Source: Gammaproteobacteria bacterium RIFOXYD12_FULL_61_37
Lineage (GTDB): Bacteria > Pseudomonadota > Gammaproteobacteria > Chromatiales > Chromatiaceae
Assembly: GCA_001801995.1 (NCBI GenBank)
Contig: MGZB01000001.1
Location: 186,001-250,000, forward strand
Length of the DNA: 64,000 nucleotides
Direction of reading: 5' to 3'
Part shown: positions 36,701-45,128 of the stretch, in pieces
Numbering within the stretch: the stretch's first letter is position 1
Layout of the letters: every line of letters begins with the position of its first letter
Made by a program: the position numbers and the translations under genes
Notes under the pieces: model-generated
The model's input: only the letters and a program-made list of their open reading frames with translations
Told to the model about the DNA's origin: nothing
Database searches by the model: none

Positions 36701-36853
36701 TGCGGCACCGGTTCCGAGGTCATGAGCCGCATCGCCGCGCCCATGGTGGGTGGCATGATCTCCTCGACGATCCTGACCCTGATCGTCATCCCGGCCATCT
36801 ATGCATTGGTCATGCAGTGGCAGCTGAAGCGGGGGCTGGCAGGCCAATCATGA
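33716..36853 (+). CDS. cusA: CusA-like Cu(I)/Ag(I) RND efflux pump
   Basis: A 1045-aa heavy-metal RND pump with twelve predicted transmembrane helices and two large periplasmic loops. The TM4 signature GAMVDAAIVMIENAHKRLE near residue 400 and MTVTAIMAGLLPIMWSCGTG near residue 980 are typical. Met565 (FYMPASLPG), Met615 (PLEMFET) and Met664 (RIDMLSTG) sit at a constant offset of 8 from E. coli CusA Met573/623/672, the Cu/Ag-binding triad, so monovalent Cu/Ag is the likely substrate. The start is ATG 33716, 1 bp after the cusB stop. An upstream in-frame start inside cusB is less likely. Confidence 0.95.
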   Translation: MLARLIDWSARNPFLVLLITLGISVGGIYAVMKTPLDALPDLSDVQVIVFTPYPGQAPQVVEDQVTYPLTTALLAAPKAKVVRGFSMFGASYVYVIFEDGTDIYWARSRVLEYLNSVQGRLPQGVAPQIGPDATGVGWVFQYALRGKDRNLADLRSVQDWYVRYQLTKAGGVAEVASVGGFVKEYQVRIDPHRLASYGIPLEQLSQVIRDSNSDVGGRVVELAEKEYMVRGLGYLRGIEDIETLVLKNEGGTPVLVRDVAKVEIVPAERRGIAELDGEGEVASGIVMARFGQNALEVIANVKAKIKEIAAGLPSGTEIVPVYDRSELILRAIDNLKATLLEESLIVALVCVLFLLHVRSALVAIITLPIGILLAFIAMRALGLGSNIMSLGGIAIAIGAMVDAAIVMIENAHKRLEHLPGDAPHAERARVIIRACQEVGPALFFSLLIITVSFLPVFTLEGQEGRLFSPLAFTKTFAMAGAALLSVTLTPMLMLFFVRGRIIPEASNPVNRVLIRGYRPIIQWVMRRKGLTLAVAVTAMAVTLVPAGRIGSEFMPTLNEGALFYMPASLPGLSVTEAARLLQTTDRIIKTFPEVASVYGKAGRAETATDPAPLEMFETVINLKPEPEWRPGMTTDKLIAEMDAALKFPGIANSWTMPIKARIDMLSTGIRTPVGVKVFGKDLAVIERVAREIEQVVRRVPGTTSAYAERVTGGYYLDIRPKRDQLARYGVTVGDFQRVIATALGGEMITTTVEGLERYGVSVRYPRDLRDDPHRIATEVYVPAGSAMIPLGQLADITISSGPPAIKTENALLAAYVYVDIRDRDIGSFVKEAQQAVADQVTFPPGYYATWSGQFEYMERARAKLAIVAPVTLGIIFLLLYLNFRRLTETLIVMLSVPFALVGGVWLMYLLDYNMSVAVAVGFIALAGVAAETGVVMLIYLDHAWEAVKAKCRDEGRVPTAVDLYHAIMEGAVERVRPKMMTVTAIMAGLLPIMWSCGTGSEVMSRIAAPMVGGMISSTILTLIVIPAIYALVMQWQLKRGLAGQS

Positions 36854-36920
36854 CAAGACCGGTTTTGAACATGATGGGTGGCCGTCTGTGACAAAGCAGA
36901 ATTGGACCTCAAGCCCAAAT

Positions 36921-37178
36921 TCACCCCAATCCGCACATGCCGCCGGGGCAGCCGCCACCACCACAGGGAGGCATGGGCGGCATGCCACCCTTGGACGAGC
37001 CGGTGATAAGATTGCCGCCGGTGGCCATGCGGGTCACGGGCGCATCGGCAGGGGTATCGCCCGGATCGGCACCGGCCTTGTCACAGAGTTCGCCCCAGGT
37101 TCGCACCTCTTCGCTCATGCGGTGGTTGACTTCAAGGACACGGCCGTTGGCTTCGCAGCGGTAGTCGTAAGTTGGCAT
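36921..37178 (-). CDS. FmdB-family zinc-ribbon protein
   Basis: An 85-aa protein starting MPTYDYRCEANGRVLEVNHR, the usual opening of FmdB/CxxC_CxxC_SSSS regulatory-type proteins. The first half has only two separate cysteines (positions 8 and 32), while the tail has a Gly/Met/Cys tract (PPCGGGGCPGGMCGLG) that could bind metal. AAGGAG lies before the start. It is convergent with cusA, 67 bp apart. The role of the family is unclear. Location next to the Cu/Ag pump suggests, but does not prove, a metal link. Confidence 0.75.
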   Translation of the reverse strand: MPTYDYRCEANGRVLEVNHRMSEEVRTWGELCDKAGADPGDTPADAPVTRMATGGNLITGSSKGGMPPMPPCGGGGCPGGMCGLG

Positions 37179-37346
37179 TAGTTGGCTCCTTGGATTAAAT
37201 ATTAGAGACGCCTGATATTATCAGGGATGCGTCATCGACGATAAAGCCTCCAAGCTTGTCCACGCAAATTTTCGGGCGCATCCGGTTGGCCCCGGTCCCG
37301 CTTTTCGGTCTATCCTTGCCATGACAAACCACCAAGGAGCACGGAA

Positions 37347-38525
37347 ATGGCCGACAGCTATACCGAAACAAGCACCCGTTCCTGGGGCAGCCGCGTTGGC
37401 GGTTCTTTCAAGGGCATCATCGTTGGACTGATCATGTTCGTCCTCAGCTTCCCGCTCCTGTGGTGGAACGAGGGACGTACCGTGGAACGCCATCTGGCGT
37501 TGCAGGAGGGGGCTGGGCTTGTGATCTCCGTAGACTCCGAGGCCATCGACGCCGCCAACGAGGGCCGCTTGATCCACACCACCGGGACCGCAATTCCCAA
37601 GGAAACCTTGAACGACCCGGAATTCGGCGTATCCATTGAGGCCCTGCAATTGATCCGGCAGGCGTCCATGTTCCAATGGCAGGAACGCCGCGAATCCAAG
37701 AGCGAGAAAAACCTGGGCGGGAGCGAGACCACGACCACCACTTACCGCTATGAGCGGGGCTGGAGCACCAACCTTATCCAATCCGGCAGTTTTCACCACA
37801 CCGAAGGCCATGAGAACCCTTCCTCCATGCCCTTCGAGTCGCGCACCTTTACCTCGAACAACGCCTCCCTGGGCCAATTCCGCCTGACCCCCGACCAGGT
37901 TGATCAACTCTCCAACCCGCAACCCATGAACATCGGCAAAGCCACCTTCGGTAACCTGCCCCGGCCATACCACCTCATCGGCAATACCCTCTACATCGGC
38001 GCCAATCCCAACGAACCGCGTATCGGCGACACGAAGATCAGCTTCAGCCAGAGCCCCTCCACCCCCGCCTCCATCGTCGCCATGCAGCAGCGGGGCGGCT
38101 TTGCCCCCTACCGGCCCAGGGCGGGCAGTTCGATCCTCATGATTCAACCCGGATTGGCCAGCGCGGAAGAGATGTTCAAGGCAGCCGAGGAGACCAACAA
38201 GATCATCGCCTGGCTCATCCGCGCCGGCGGCTTCCTGCTCATGTTCATCGGCCTGCGCCTCATCCTCGGCCCCCTGTCGGTCCTGGCCGATGTCGTCCCC
38301 TTCATCGGCTCCATCGTATCCTTCGGCACCGGGACTCTCGCCTTACTCCTCGCCCTACCGCTTACCCTGCTGACCATCGCCATCGCCTGGATCTTCTACC
38401 GCCCCTTCCTCGCCATCGGCCTGATCCTGGCCGCCATCGGCGTATTCACCGGAATCTACCGGCTCAAACGCAGCAAGATGGCTGGCACATCAACAGCAGT
38501 GCCGGGGGCGGTGGAGCTCGGTTGA
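37347..38525 (+). CDS. TMEM43-family membrane protein
   Basis: A 392-aa membrane protein resembling bacterial homologues of eukaryotic TMEM43. It has the N-terminal SWGSRVGGSFKGIIVGLIMF with an N-terminal helix (about residues 22-42) and then FPLLWWNEGRTVE. A long extracytoplasmic region follows, then three or four closely spaced helices from about residue 285 to 375. The function in bacteria is not established. AAGGAG is placed 9 bp before ATG 37347. The upstream gap contains a perfect palindrome, CCTGATATTATCAGG, at 37211-37225, a possible operator. Confidence 0.8.
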   Translation: MADSYTETSTRSWGSRVGGSFKGIIVGLIMFVLSFPLLWWNEGRTVERHLALQEGAGLVISVDSEAIDAANEGRLIHTTGTAIPKETLNDPEFGVSIEALQLIRQASMFQWQERRESKSEKNLGGSETTTTTYRYERGWSTNLIQSGSFHHTEGHENPSSMPFESRTFTSNNASLGQFRLTPDQVDQLSNPQPMNIGKATFGNLPRPYHLIGNTLYIGANPNEPRIGDTKISFSQSPSTPASIVAMQQRGGFAPYRPRAGSSILMIQPGLASAEEMFKAAEETNKIIAWLIRAGGFLLMFIGLRLILGPLSVLADVVPFIGSIVSFGTGTLALLLALPLTLLTIAIAWIFYRPFLAIGLILAAIGVFTGIYRLKRSKMAGTSTAVPGAVELG

Positions 38526-38627
38526 TTTCACCCAACTCCGGAATCCCGGCGGGTTTTGCGCCCCAATGCAATCGCGTTTCGCTCATCGTGCGCCACGCCA
38601 AGGAAGTAGGCCCCAGTCCGGCAACTG

Positions 38628-38756
38628 CTATCTACGGACGATCTGCCCGGCGGGGATGCTGTGGCAGGGATGATCCTTTTTCATCATGAAGTCGAACAGG
38701 GTTTGAAGATGACGCCCCCGCATTTCAAAAGCGCGATCCTTACCCTGAAAATACAT
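38628..38756 (-). CDS. Small ORF, 42 aa, in an otherwise empty 465-bp gap
   Basis: A short minus-strand frame (MYFQGKDRAFEMRGRHLQ ... HSIPAGQIVRR) has a good ribosome site (GGAGAG, 6 bp before the ATG). The frame is open for about 30 codons upstream with similarly protein-like content (EDEKPPSHWATGEGI), so it could be the end of a longer gene that lost its start. No family recognised. The rest of 38526-38990 shows nothing I can support. Confidence 0.3.
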   Translation of the reverse strand: MYFQGKDRAFEMRGRHLQTLFDFMMKKDHPCHSIPAGQIVRR

Positions 38757-38990
38757 AATGCCCTCTCCAGTAGCCCAATGGGATGGCGGTTTTTCATCTT
38801 CCGGGGTGGCTCGCCTCGTCTCATGTGTTAGCTACAGCAAGTTCGCTGCTACCGGTACGGCATGATTCGAACTCGTTGTCGCCTTGAATTTGCGCTTTTG
38901 TTGGTAGAGCAACCCACAAGGCGCACGATGCTACCCTACATGACCGCATCTCCGCCGAAAGCAGGGCCTTGAATCGCGGTCCATCCAGGA

Positions 38991-40046
38991 TCAAATCACC
39001 CCAAGCCGCTCGCCCCGGTAGCTGCCGTCCATGACGCGCCCGTACCACTCCCGATGCTCCAGATACCAGGCGACCGTTTTACGGATGCCGGTCTGAAAGG
39101 TCTCCTGGGGGACCCAGCCCAGCTCGCGCTGGACCTTGCCTGCATCGATGGCGTAGCGCCGATCGTGGCCGGGGCGGTCCTTGACGAAGCTCTTCAGGCC
39201 GCGATGGGGTTTGTAGGGCGAGTTGGGCAGCAGTTCGTCCAACAGGTCGCAGAGGGTATCGACGATCTCCAGGTTGGTCAGTTCGTTATGGCCGCCGATG
39301 TTGTAGACCTCGCCCGGCCGGCCCCTCGCCAGCACGGTCTGGATGGCTCTGCAGTGGTCCTCCACGTAGAGCCAGTCGCGGATATTGAGGCCGTCGCCGT
39401 AGATGGGGAGGGGCTTACCCGCGATGGCGTTCATGATCACGAGCGGGATCAGCTTCTCCGGGTACTGGTAGGGGCCGTAGTTGTTGGAGCAGTTGGTGGT
39501 CAGGACCGGCAGGCCATAGGTGTGGTGCCAGGCCCGCACCAGGTGGTCCGAGGCCGCCTTGGAGGCGGAATAGGGGGAGTTGGGGGCGTAGGGGGTCGTC
39601 TCGGTGAAGAGACCGGTCTTGCCCAGGGAGCCGTAGACCTCGTCAGTGGAGACGTGCAGGAATCGGAATTCGCCCCTCGCCGGGGCGGACAGCTCCCGCC
39701 AATGGGCGAGGGCGGCCTCCAGCAGGCGGTGGGTGCCGTTGATATTGGTGGCGATGAAGGCGGCCGGGCCGTCGATGGAACGGTCCACATGGCTCTCGGC
39801 CGCGAAATTGATCAGGGTGTCGGGGCGATGTTCCCGCAGCAGCCGGGAGACCAGGCCACTGTCGCCGATATCCCCCTGAATGAAGACATAATCGGGGTGG
39901 ATCTCCAGATCCCGCAGGTTCTCGGGGTTCCCCGCGTATGTCAGCAGGTCGAGGTTGATGACCCTGACCCCGCTCCCGGCCAGGGCCTGGCGGACGAAAT
40001 TGCTGCCGATGAAGCCTGATCCACCGGTGACCAGCCAAACCCTCAT
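38991..40046 (-). CDS. rfbB: dTDP-glucose 4,6-dehydratase
   Basis: A 351-aa extended short-chain dehydrogenase. It has the NAD motif [14 protein letters not shown] at residues 4-17, [13 protein letters not shown] near residue 83, the catalytic TDEVYGSLG (T-D-E) near residue 133 and the [11 protein letters not shown] (YxxxK) motif near residue 160. It converts dTDP-glucose to dTDP-4-keto-6-deoxyglucose for rhamnose and other deoxysugars. No rfbACD genes are in the window. The start overlaps the ATPase stop (ATGA). It is the last gene of the minus-strand exopolysaccharide cluster. Confidence 0.96.
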   Translation of the reverse strand: MRVWLVTGGSGFIGSNFVRQALAGSGVRVINLDLLTYAGNPENLRDLEIHPDYVFIQGDIGDSGLVSRLLREHRPDTLINFAAESHVDRSIDGPAAFIATNINGTHRLLEAALAHWRELSAPARGEFRFLHVSTDEVYGSLGKTGLFTETTPYAPNSPYSASKAASDHLVRAWHHTYGLPVLTTNCSNNYGPYQYPEKLIPLVIMNAIAGKPLPIYGDGLNIRDWLYVEDHCRAIQTVLARGRPGEVYNIGGHNELTNLEIVDTLCDLLDELLPNSPYKPHRGLKSFVKDRPGHDRRYAIDAGKVQRELGWVPQETFQTGIRKTVAWYLEHREWYGRVMDGSYRGERLGVI

Positions 40047-40984
40047 GAGTCCCCCTTTTCACGTTGCATCTTTTCGATCAATTCCTTGGCTAGCTCCCGG
40101 TCATAGATCACCAGGGCCGGCTTGCGGGCCTGGGCCGGCGGGAGGCCTTCCCCGTCCGGCGGGACGGGGGCATTGAATATACCGTACTTCTGTTTGTCGC
40201 TGATCACCTCGTCGATCACCCGCCGCGCGATGCGTTCGATCCCCAGGGAGAAGCCGTAGACCAGGGCCGTATCGCAGAGGATATTGATGCTGCGTGGGAT
40301 ACCGCCGCTCACCTCGGCGATCCGCATCAGGGCCTCGTGGCTGAAGAGCGGGGTCTCGCGCCCCGCCACCTTGAGGCGATGGATCACGTAGAGGCCGACC
40401 TCGGCGTCGCAGAGCCGTTGCAGGTGGAAATCCACCGAGATGCGCTGGGCGAACTGTTGCAGCTCCGGCCGCCGCAACAGTGTCTTCAACTGGGGCTGGC
40501 CCAGCAGGACGATCTGCAACAACTGGTCCTTGTCAGCGTTGATGTTGGAGAGCATCCGCAGGGACTCCAGTGCCTCCGGATTCAGATTCTGGGCCTCGTC
40601 GATGATCAGCACCACCCGCCGCCCAGCGCCGTATTCCGCGATCAGGAAGTGCTGAAAGGCGTCGAACAGGGCCGCCGGCGACCTGTTCTCGTAGGGCTGG
40701 CCGAAGGCCATCATGACCCATTCCAGGGGATCGAGAATATGGCGCTGGGTATTGGAGATGAGGCCAACCCGGATCTCCGGCCCCAGGTTGTTCAACAGGT
40801 GGCGGATCAGGGTCGTCTTGCCGCAGCCGATCTCCCCCGTGATCACCGAAAACCCGGCGCGGTTGTGAATGCCGTACTCCAGCATGGCAAAGGCCAGCCG
40901 GTGGCGCTGGCTGAAGAAGAGGAAATCGGGATCGGGCTGGATGGAGAAGGGCTTCTCTTTCAGGCCGTAGAAGGATTCATACAT
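40043..40984 (-). CDS. ExeA/XrtA-associated type AAA ATPase
   Basis: A 313-aa AAA ATPase starting [20 protein letters not shown], the standard opening of the ExeA and PEP-CTERM/XrtA exopolysaccharide-locus ATPases. Walker A is [14 protein letters not shown] near residue 48, Walker [15 protein letters not shown] near residue 128, and a sensor-type region [13 protein letters not shown] lies near residue 230. In EPS loci it is usually found with exosortase and chain-length genes, which are not visible here. ExeA-like roles in secretion are the alternative. Confidence 0.88.
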   Translation of the reverse strand: MYESFYGLKEKPFSIQPDPDFLFFSQRHRLAFAMLEYGIHNRAGFSVITGEIGCGKTTLIRHLLNNLGPEIRVGLISNTQRHILDPLEWVMMAFGQPYENRSPAALFDAFQHFLIAEYGAGRRVVLIIDEAQNLNPEALESLRMLSNINADKDQLLQIVLLGQPQLKTLLRRPELQQFAQRISVDFHLQRLCDAEVGLYVIHRLKVAGRETPLFSHEALMRIAEVSGGIPRSINILCDTALVYGFSLGIERIARRVIDEVISDKQKYGIFNAPVPPDGEGLPPAQARKPALVIYDRELAKELIEKMQREKGDS

Positions 40985-41040
40985 ATCCTGGCATTTTTAG
41001 GCTTGAGGTTTTAGGTCCGAGGGATATCTCCGCAGGATAC

Positions 41041-41087
41041 GTAGGTCGGGCTTTAGCCCGACATATCGGCCTGAAGGCCGACCTACA
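41041..41087. repeat. REP-like nested palindrome
   Basis: GTAGGTCGG at 41041 pairs with CCGACCTAC at its far end. Two smaller hairpins lie inside (GTCGGGCTTTAGCCCGAC and TCGGCCTGAAGGCCGA), giving a cloverleaf shape. Such palindromes recur between genes in many proteobacteria. It sits in the gap between the ATPase and Alg13-like genes and may cap transcripts. Confidence 0.75.
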
Positions 41088-41111
41088 GCTTCGCGTTTCT
41101 TGGGTGCAAGC

Positions 41112-41594
41112 CTATTTCCCTTCCTCGACAAAGGCGCGTATGCGCCGGATCAACTCCGGCGAGGCTTGTGTTCCCAGAGAGCCGCTAGGACGGAAGGTTT
41201 CAAGGCCGTCCATCAATCCCGGCAATTCATCTTCATATTCCGCCATCAGAATCCGGCCCGATGCAGCGAAGTGGCGGGCGGTGCCCCACTGGTGGTCACT
41301 CCGCGTCTCGCCCTGGGCGGCCAGGCGCGGCAGTACCAGCAAAGGCTTGCCGAGCAACAGGGCCTTGATGATCGTCCCCGTCCCCGCGTGGGCCACCACG
41401 GCGCTACACCCCTGCATCCGGGCATCGAACTCGGCCGGGGAGAGGAACGCCTGGCTGGGGAAATGGGCCGGGCGATAGCTCCCCTCCCCGATCTGGGCAA
41501 AGAGATCTTTCCTTCCTCGCTCCCCGGCCCAAAGGTCCACCAGCCGCACCAGGCGGTCGAAGGGGGTTTGATGGCCAACGGTGACGAAGATCAT
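41112..41594 (-). CDS. Alg13/PssE-type glycosyltransferase subunit (GT28 C-terminal)
   Basis: A 160-aa protein that is only the C-terminal, nucleotide-sugar-binding half of a GT28 enzyme: IFVTVGHQTPFDRLVRLVD at the start, then MQGCSAVVAHAGTGTIIKAL near residue 60 and LLVLPRLAAQGE. In the Alg13/Alg14 and PssE/PssD systems this half needs a separate membrane partner. The gene 147 bp upstream supplies it. Together they would add a sugar, often GlcA or GlcNAc, to a lipid-linked glycan. Confidence 0.85.
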   Translation of the reverse strand: MIFVTVGHQTPFDRLVRLVDLWAGERGRKDLFAQIGEGSYRPAHFPSQAFLSPAEFDARMQGCSAVVAHAGTGTIIKALLLGKPLLVLPRLAAQGETRSDHQWGTARHFAASGRILMAEYEDELPGLMDGLETFRPSGSLGTQASPELIRRIRAFVEEGK

Positions 41595-41741
41595 CCTTGA
41601 AATCTCAGTTCAACCGCAAAGGGCGCAAGGGGTTACATCTACTGGCGCTTTCACCTGCCGGCCGAGAGTCTGAGTGCATCTGATCTGTTGTATTACTTTG
41701 CGTTCCATTGCGATCTTTGCGGTTAAATCCGGTTATTAGGA

Positions 41742-42212
41742 TCATACCACCTGCCCGGCGTACTCCGGCCCCTCCGCCGATGCGAGCCCTGGCCACTGGG
41801 TCAGCCAGAGATCGGCGTATCTGCCCGCCATGGCGCCTGCGCGGGAGAGCCGGTCCACGTTGGCCAGGCTGTCCAACCAGAGGGTGCGGGCACCGAGCCG
41901 CTTGCCGAAGCGGACGGCGAAATAGCCGGGGGCTGCCCCCGTGGTGACGACGAGACCGGGCCGCAGACGCAACAGGAGCCAATACACCCGGACCGCTTGC
42001 AGCAGCGCCCCGAGCGGGTTCCAGCGGGTGGCGTCGTTGACGGTGTAAAAGGGCGCGTCCGCGACCTCGCTCCGGTAGTCGGCCCGCACCGTGAGATAGG
42101 CGATGTCGCAGCCCACGAAGGCGGGCATGATCCGCATCAGTTCGATCCAATGGCCGCCCCCGCTGGAGACGGCCAGGACCCGGAGACGGCCTCCCCTATT
42201 CACGATCCGCAC
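41742..42212 (-). CDS. Alg14/PssD-type glycosyltransferase anchor subunit
   Basis: A 156-aa partner of the Alg13-like protein. It starts with LRVLAVSSGGGHWIELMRI, the acceptor-binding loop of the family, followed by a hydrophobic membrane-association stretch (LLQAVRVYWLLLRLRPGLVV) and TTGAAPGYFAVRFGKRLGAR. I chose GTG 42212, which has AAGGAG 7 bp upstream. GTG 42203 and ATG 42248 are alternatives. It overlaps the preceding GT2 gene, so the proteins are probably coupled. Confidence 0.82.
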   Translation of the reverse strand: MRIVNRGGRLRVLAVSSGGGHWIELMRIMPAFVGCDIAYLTVRADYRSEVADAPFYTVNDATRWNPLGALLQAVRVYWLLLRLRPGLVVTTGAAPGYFAVRFGKRLGARTLWLDSLANVDRLSRAGAMAGRYADLWLTQWPGLASAEGPEYAGQVV

Positions 42213-43386
42213 GATTCCACTCCTTCTGCCGCCGTGTGAAGAATTCAAGGTAGAGCAAGAGCTTGGATGCCACGTAGATCGGCATCAGGAGCAGGCGCCG
42301 GACCGGGATCAGGTCCCGCCCGAACCGGAACCAGGCCAGAAAGAGACCGGCGAGAGTCAACCCCCAAGAGAGCCCCAGGAGCGCTAGCGCCCCCTGTCCC
42401 AGGTCAAAGAAGAGGACCGCCGGCAGGATCAGCAGTGTCGCCAGGGCCAGCAGCACCAGAAAGAGCGAAAGCGGCGGTACGCAGACATCCAGGGCCAGGG
42501 CCAGGCGCTGGGGGTCTCCCTTGCGCAGGCTGCGCCAGAGGGCAGGCAGTCCGTGCCCCAGGATAGTGGCGATGTGGCCGTGCTCCCAGCGCCGTCTTTG
42601 ACCGGCCGCCGCCTCCTCTGTCGCCGGAAAGGCGCTGATGACGCAGGCATCGGCGCAAAAGAGCGGCAGGGCGCCCTCATCGATCAGGTCCAGGGTCAGC
42701 TTCATGTCCTCGACGATGTGGCCGCTCGCCAGCGACAGGCGCTCCAGCACCGCCCAGGGTAGGGCCATGCCCGTGCCGTACAGCTGGCAGGGCATCCCCA
42801 GGGCCGCAAGTCCCATGGGCCGTACCAGACCGCGCAGCCGCCAGGCGAAGCCGGCGACGCCGGGGCGGTCCAGGTCACCGTCCTGGCGCATGCGGTAATG
42901 GGCCTGGGCCGGCCGGCCCCTGGATTGGGCGACCTGGGCCAGTTCCTCCAGGCTCCCCGGCGTCAGCTCGCAATCGGCATCCAGGAAGACCACCACCTCG
43001 GGCGGATCAGGCCTTAAATGCTTCAAGGCAAAATCCAGGGCAAAGCCTTTGCCCCGCCGATCCGGATCCTTGCGCTCCAGCACCTCCACGCCCAGCCCGG
43101 CCGCCACGGTGGCAGTGGCATCGGTACAGTTATCCGCCACCACCAGGACCCGGTCCTGCCCCTCCAGCTCCGGCAGCAGGGCCGAGAGGGTCCGGCCGAT
43201 GGAAAGCGCCTCGTCGTGGGCGGGAATGACGACTGCCTTCGTCACATAGCGGCCTTCAAGCCCCTCCCGGCGACAGGCGGCCCTCGGGCGCGCCAACGCC
43301 ATCAGGCACTCGACCGCCAGCACCGATGAGGGAATCAGGAGGATCAGCGCCAGGGCGGCTAAGGGAAGGGAGAGGAGTAGGGTCAT
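42196..43386 (-). CDS. Membrane-bound family 2 glycosyltransferase
   Basis: A 396-aa processive-type GT2 with an N-terminal transmembrane helix (residues 5-25), a catalytic domain (KAVVIPAHDEALSIGRTLSA; DADCELT near residue 137; HIVEDMKL near residue 222; GQRRRWEHGH near residue 265), and two or three C-terminal helices. The DxD, ED and Q/RxxRW motifs are those of inverting enzymes such as cellulose- and N-glycan-type synthases. It likely extends or starts the repeat unit at the inner membrane. It overlaps the GT4 gene by 4 bp. Confidence 0.88.
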   Translation of the reverse strand: MTLLLSLPLAALALILLIPSSVLAVECLMALARPRAACRREGLEGRYVTKAVVIPAHDEALSIGRTLSALLPELEGQDRVLVVADNCTDATATVAAGLGVEVLERKDPDRRGKGFALDFALKHLRPDPPEVVVFLDADCELTPGSLEELAQVAQSRGRPAQAHYRMRQDGDLDRPGVAGFAWRLRGLVRPMGLAALGMPCQLYGTGMALPWAVLERLSLASGHIVEDMKLTLDLIDEGALPLFCADACVISAFPATEEAAAGQRRRWEHGHIATILGHGLPALWRSLRKGDPQRLALALDVCVPPLSLFLVLLALATLLILPAVLFFDLGQGALALLGLSWGLTLAGLFLAWFRFGRDLIPVRRLLLMPIYVASKLLLYLEFFTRRQKEWNRADRE

Positions 43387-44606
43387 GCCCCATCATCCCA
43401 TACCGATTGGGTGAAAAGAACGGCCAGTCTGGCCGCCTCGCTGTCCACCGAATGGCGCTCCATGACCCGGTGGCGGCCGGCCTCGCCCATTTCTTGAAGG
43501 CGGGCCGAGGGGGTGGAGAGGCAGGTCTCCATGGCCAGGACCAGCTCATCGGTCGAACCGGCGGGGATGAGCCAGCCGTTCTCACCCTGGCGCACCAGTT
43601 CAGGGATACCGGCGATGGCGGTGGTAATCACCGGCCGCCGCAGAGCCAGGGATTCCATGATCACCACCGGCAGGCCCTCGGCGAAGCTGGGCAGGACCAG
43701 GGCACGGGAGGCCAGGATCTCCTCGCGCACCCGCTCCCCGCTGATCCAGCCGGTGACGCGGACCTGGGGGTCCAGCCCCAGCGCGGTTATCAGTCGCTCG
43801 ATCTCGCCGCGCATCTCGCCGTCACCCGCCAGGACCAGCTCAAACCGGACGCCCTGGTCCGCCAGCCGCCGGGCAGCTTCGATCAGCAGGAGCTGGCCCT
43901 TCTGCTCGCAGAGGCGGCCCACGCAGACCAGCCGGGGCACCTCGGGGACAGGGATTTCCGGAACCCCCTGAAAGGCCGGTTCCAGCCCGCAATGGACGAC
44001 TTTCACCTTCGACCAGTGCCCGTGCCCCACCCAGCGGTAGAGCTGACTGCGGCCATAGGAGCTGATCGCCACCAAGAAGGCGGCGCGGCGGACCTTCTCG
44101 CCCAGCTTGAGGGCCTGGGGACGGTCGAACTCCTCCGGGCCGTGGACCGTGAAGCTGTAGGGCGGACCACCCAGGCCCCGGACCAGCATCGCCACCTCGG
44201 CGGAGTTGGTGCCGAAGTGGGCATGCAGATGGCTCACCCCCGCCTCCCGCAGCCAGGGCAGCATCCGGCAGGCCTCCGCCAGATAGATCAGGTGATAGGG
44301 CAGCGGGCGGTCGCCACGCCAACCCATGCGCAGGGCCAGCCGGAGACCAGCCAGGAAGGGGCCGGGGGTCTGGACGAGGGTACGGAGCAAGGCCACCAGG
44401 AGCGGCACCACCCCCTCCCGCAGGACATAACGGGTCTTTTCCCGTTCGCGTTCGTCCTCGGCATCCGCCAGCTCCGCATCCCAGCCGCGCAGGGCGATGC
44501 GTGATACCTGAACGCCCTGCCGCTCCAGGGCCAGGATCTCCCGGCGGATGAAGCTGTGGCTGACCTTGGGGTATTGGTTGATGAAATAGGCGACGCGCAG
44601 GCTCAT
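43383..44606 (-). CDS. Family 4 glycosyltransferase
   Basis: A 407-aa GT-B enzyme. The N-terminal domain begins MSLRVAYFINQYPKVSHSFI and includes HLHAHFGTNSAEVAML near residue 125. The C-terminal domain has the donor-binding PRLVCVGRLCEQKGQLLLIE near residue 230 and the E-x7-E motif of PSFAEGLPVVIMESLALRRP near residue 305. A retaining glycosyltransferase for the polysaccharide repeat unit is the likely role. The start is ATG 44606, overlapping the acetyltransferase stop. The longer open frame to 44981 is an overlap artefact. Confidence 0.9.
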   Translation of the reverse strand: MSLRVAYFINQYPKVSHSFIRREILALERQGVQVSRIALRGWDAELADAEDEREREKTRYVLREGVVPLLVALLRTLVQTPGPFLAGLRLALRMGWRGDRPLPYHLIYLAEACRMLPWLREAGVSHLHAHFGTNSAEVAMLVRGLGGPPYSFTVHGPEEFDRPQALKLGEKVRRAAFLVAISSYGRSQLYRWVGHGHWSKVKVVHCGLEPAFQGVPEIPVPEVPRLVCVGRLCEQKGQLLLIEAARRLADQGVRFELVLAGDGEMRGEIERLITALGLDPQVRVTGWISGERVREEILASRALVLPSFAEGLPVVIMESLALRRPVITTAIAGIPELVRQGENGWLIPAGSTDELVLAMETCLSTPSARLQEMGEAGRHRVMERHSVDSEAARLAVLFTQSVWDDGA

Positions 44607-45124
44607 GACCGCCCTCCACGGGCACGGACCACCGGGGCGGCCACCGAGACCGAGCTGTGGTCGGGCACATCCTGGGTCAGTACCACGTTCGCGCCGACCT
44701 TGCAGCCCCTGCCTATCCGCACCCCGCCGATGACCTTGGCCCCGGCGAAGATCGAGCTGCCGTCGCCGATGACCGGCGCCCTGCCCTGCCACTCCGCCAG
44801 GCTGACCTGTTGAAACAGGGCGACATCGGCCCCCAACACCGCCATGGGATTGACGAAGAGGCCGCTGGGATGGGGGAGGTAGAGCCCAGGCCCGGCGGGG
44901 ACGGCGGCTGCGATCAGGCTGTCGGAGCGCATGCGCCGGGCAATGCCCAGAAGCAGGTCCAGGGGGAGCAACAACCGGCAAGGGAAAGGCCCGAATTTAC
45001 GCAAGCGGCGGATGCGATAAGAGAGCACCACCCAGAAGCCGGCATGGATTGGCCAGCCCGCGCCATAACGCTGGGCATCCCGTTTCAGGGCGGTCAGGGT
45101 CTCTTTGAACGAGGGTCTTTCCAT
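44603..45124 (-). CDS. Serine acetyltransferase-like left-handed beta-helix protein
   Basis: A 173-aa protein with an N-terminal amphipathic part (HAGFWVVLSYRIRRLRKFG) and hexapeptide repeats from about residue 80 (VIGDGSSIFAGAKVIGGVRI, GRGCKVGANVVLT). This is the form of CysE-related acetyltransferases found in polysaccharide loci, where they probably acetylate sugars. It sits between glycosyltransferase genes, so a glycan substrate is favoured over serine. The operon has a second copy of the type (50971-51477). Confidence 0.85.
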   Translation of the reverse strand: MERPSFKETLTALKRDAQRYGAGWPIHAGFWVVLSYRIRRLRKFGPFPCRLLLPLDLLLGIARRMRSDSLIAAAVPAGPGLYLPHPSGLFVNPMAVLGADVALFQQVSLAEWQGRAPVIGDGSSIFAGAKVIGGVRIGRGCKVGANVVLTQDVPDHSSVSVAAPVVRARGGRS

Positions 45125-45128
45125 GGGG

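Noticed and set aside
33647-36847. Long minus-strand frames (446 and 501 codons) opposite cusB and cusA
   Set aside because: They lie fully inside conserved RND pump genes, are His/Gly/Asp-rich and arise from codon bias in GC-rich DNA.
43383-44981. A 532-aa glycosyltransferase starting at 44981
   Set aside because: The first 125 codons overlap a well-supported acetyltransferase gene and are not homologous; ATG 44606 is the family start.
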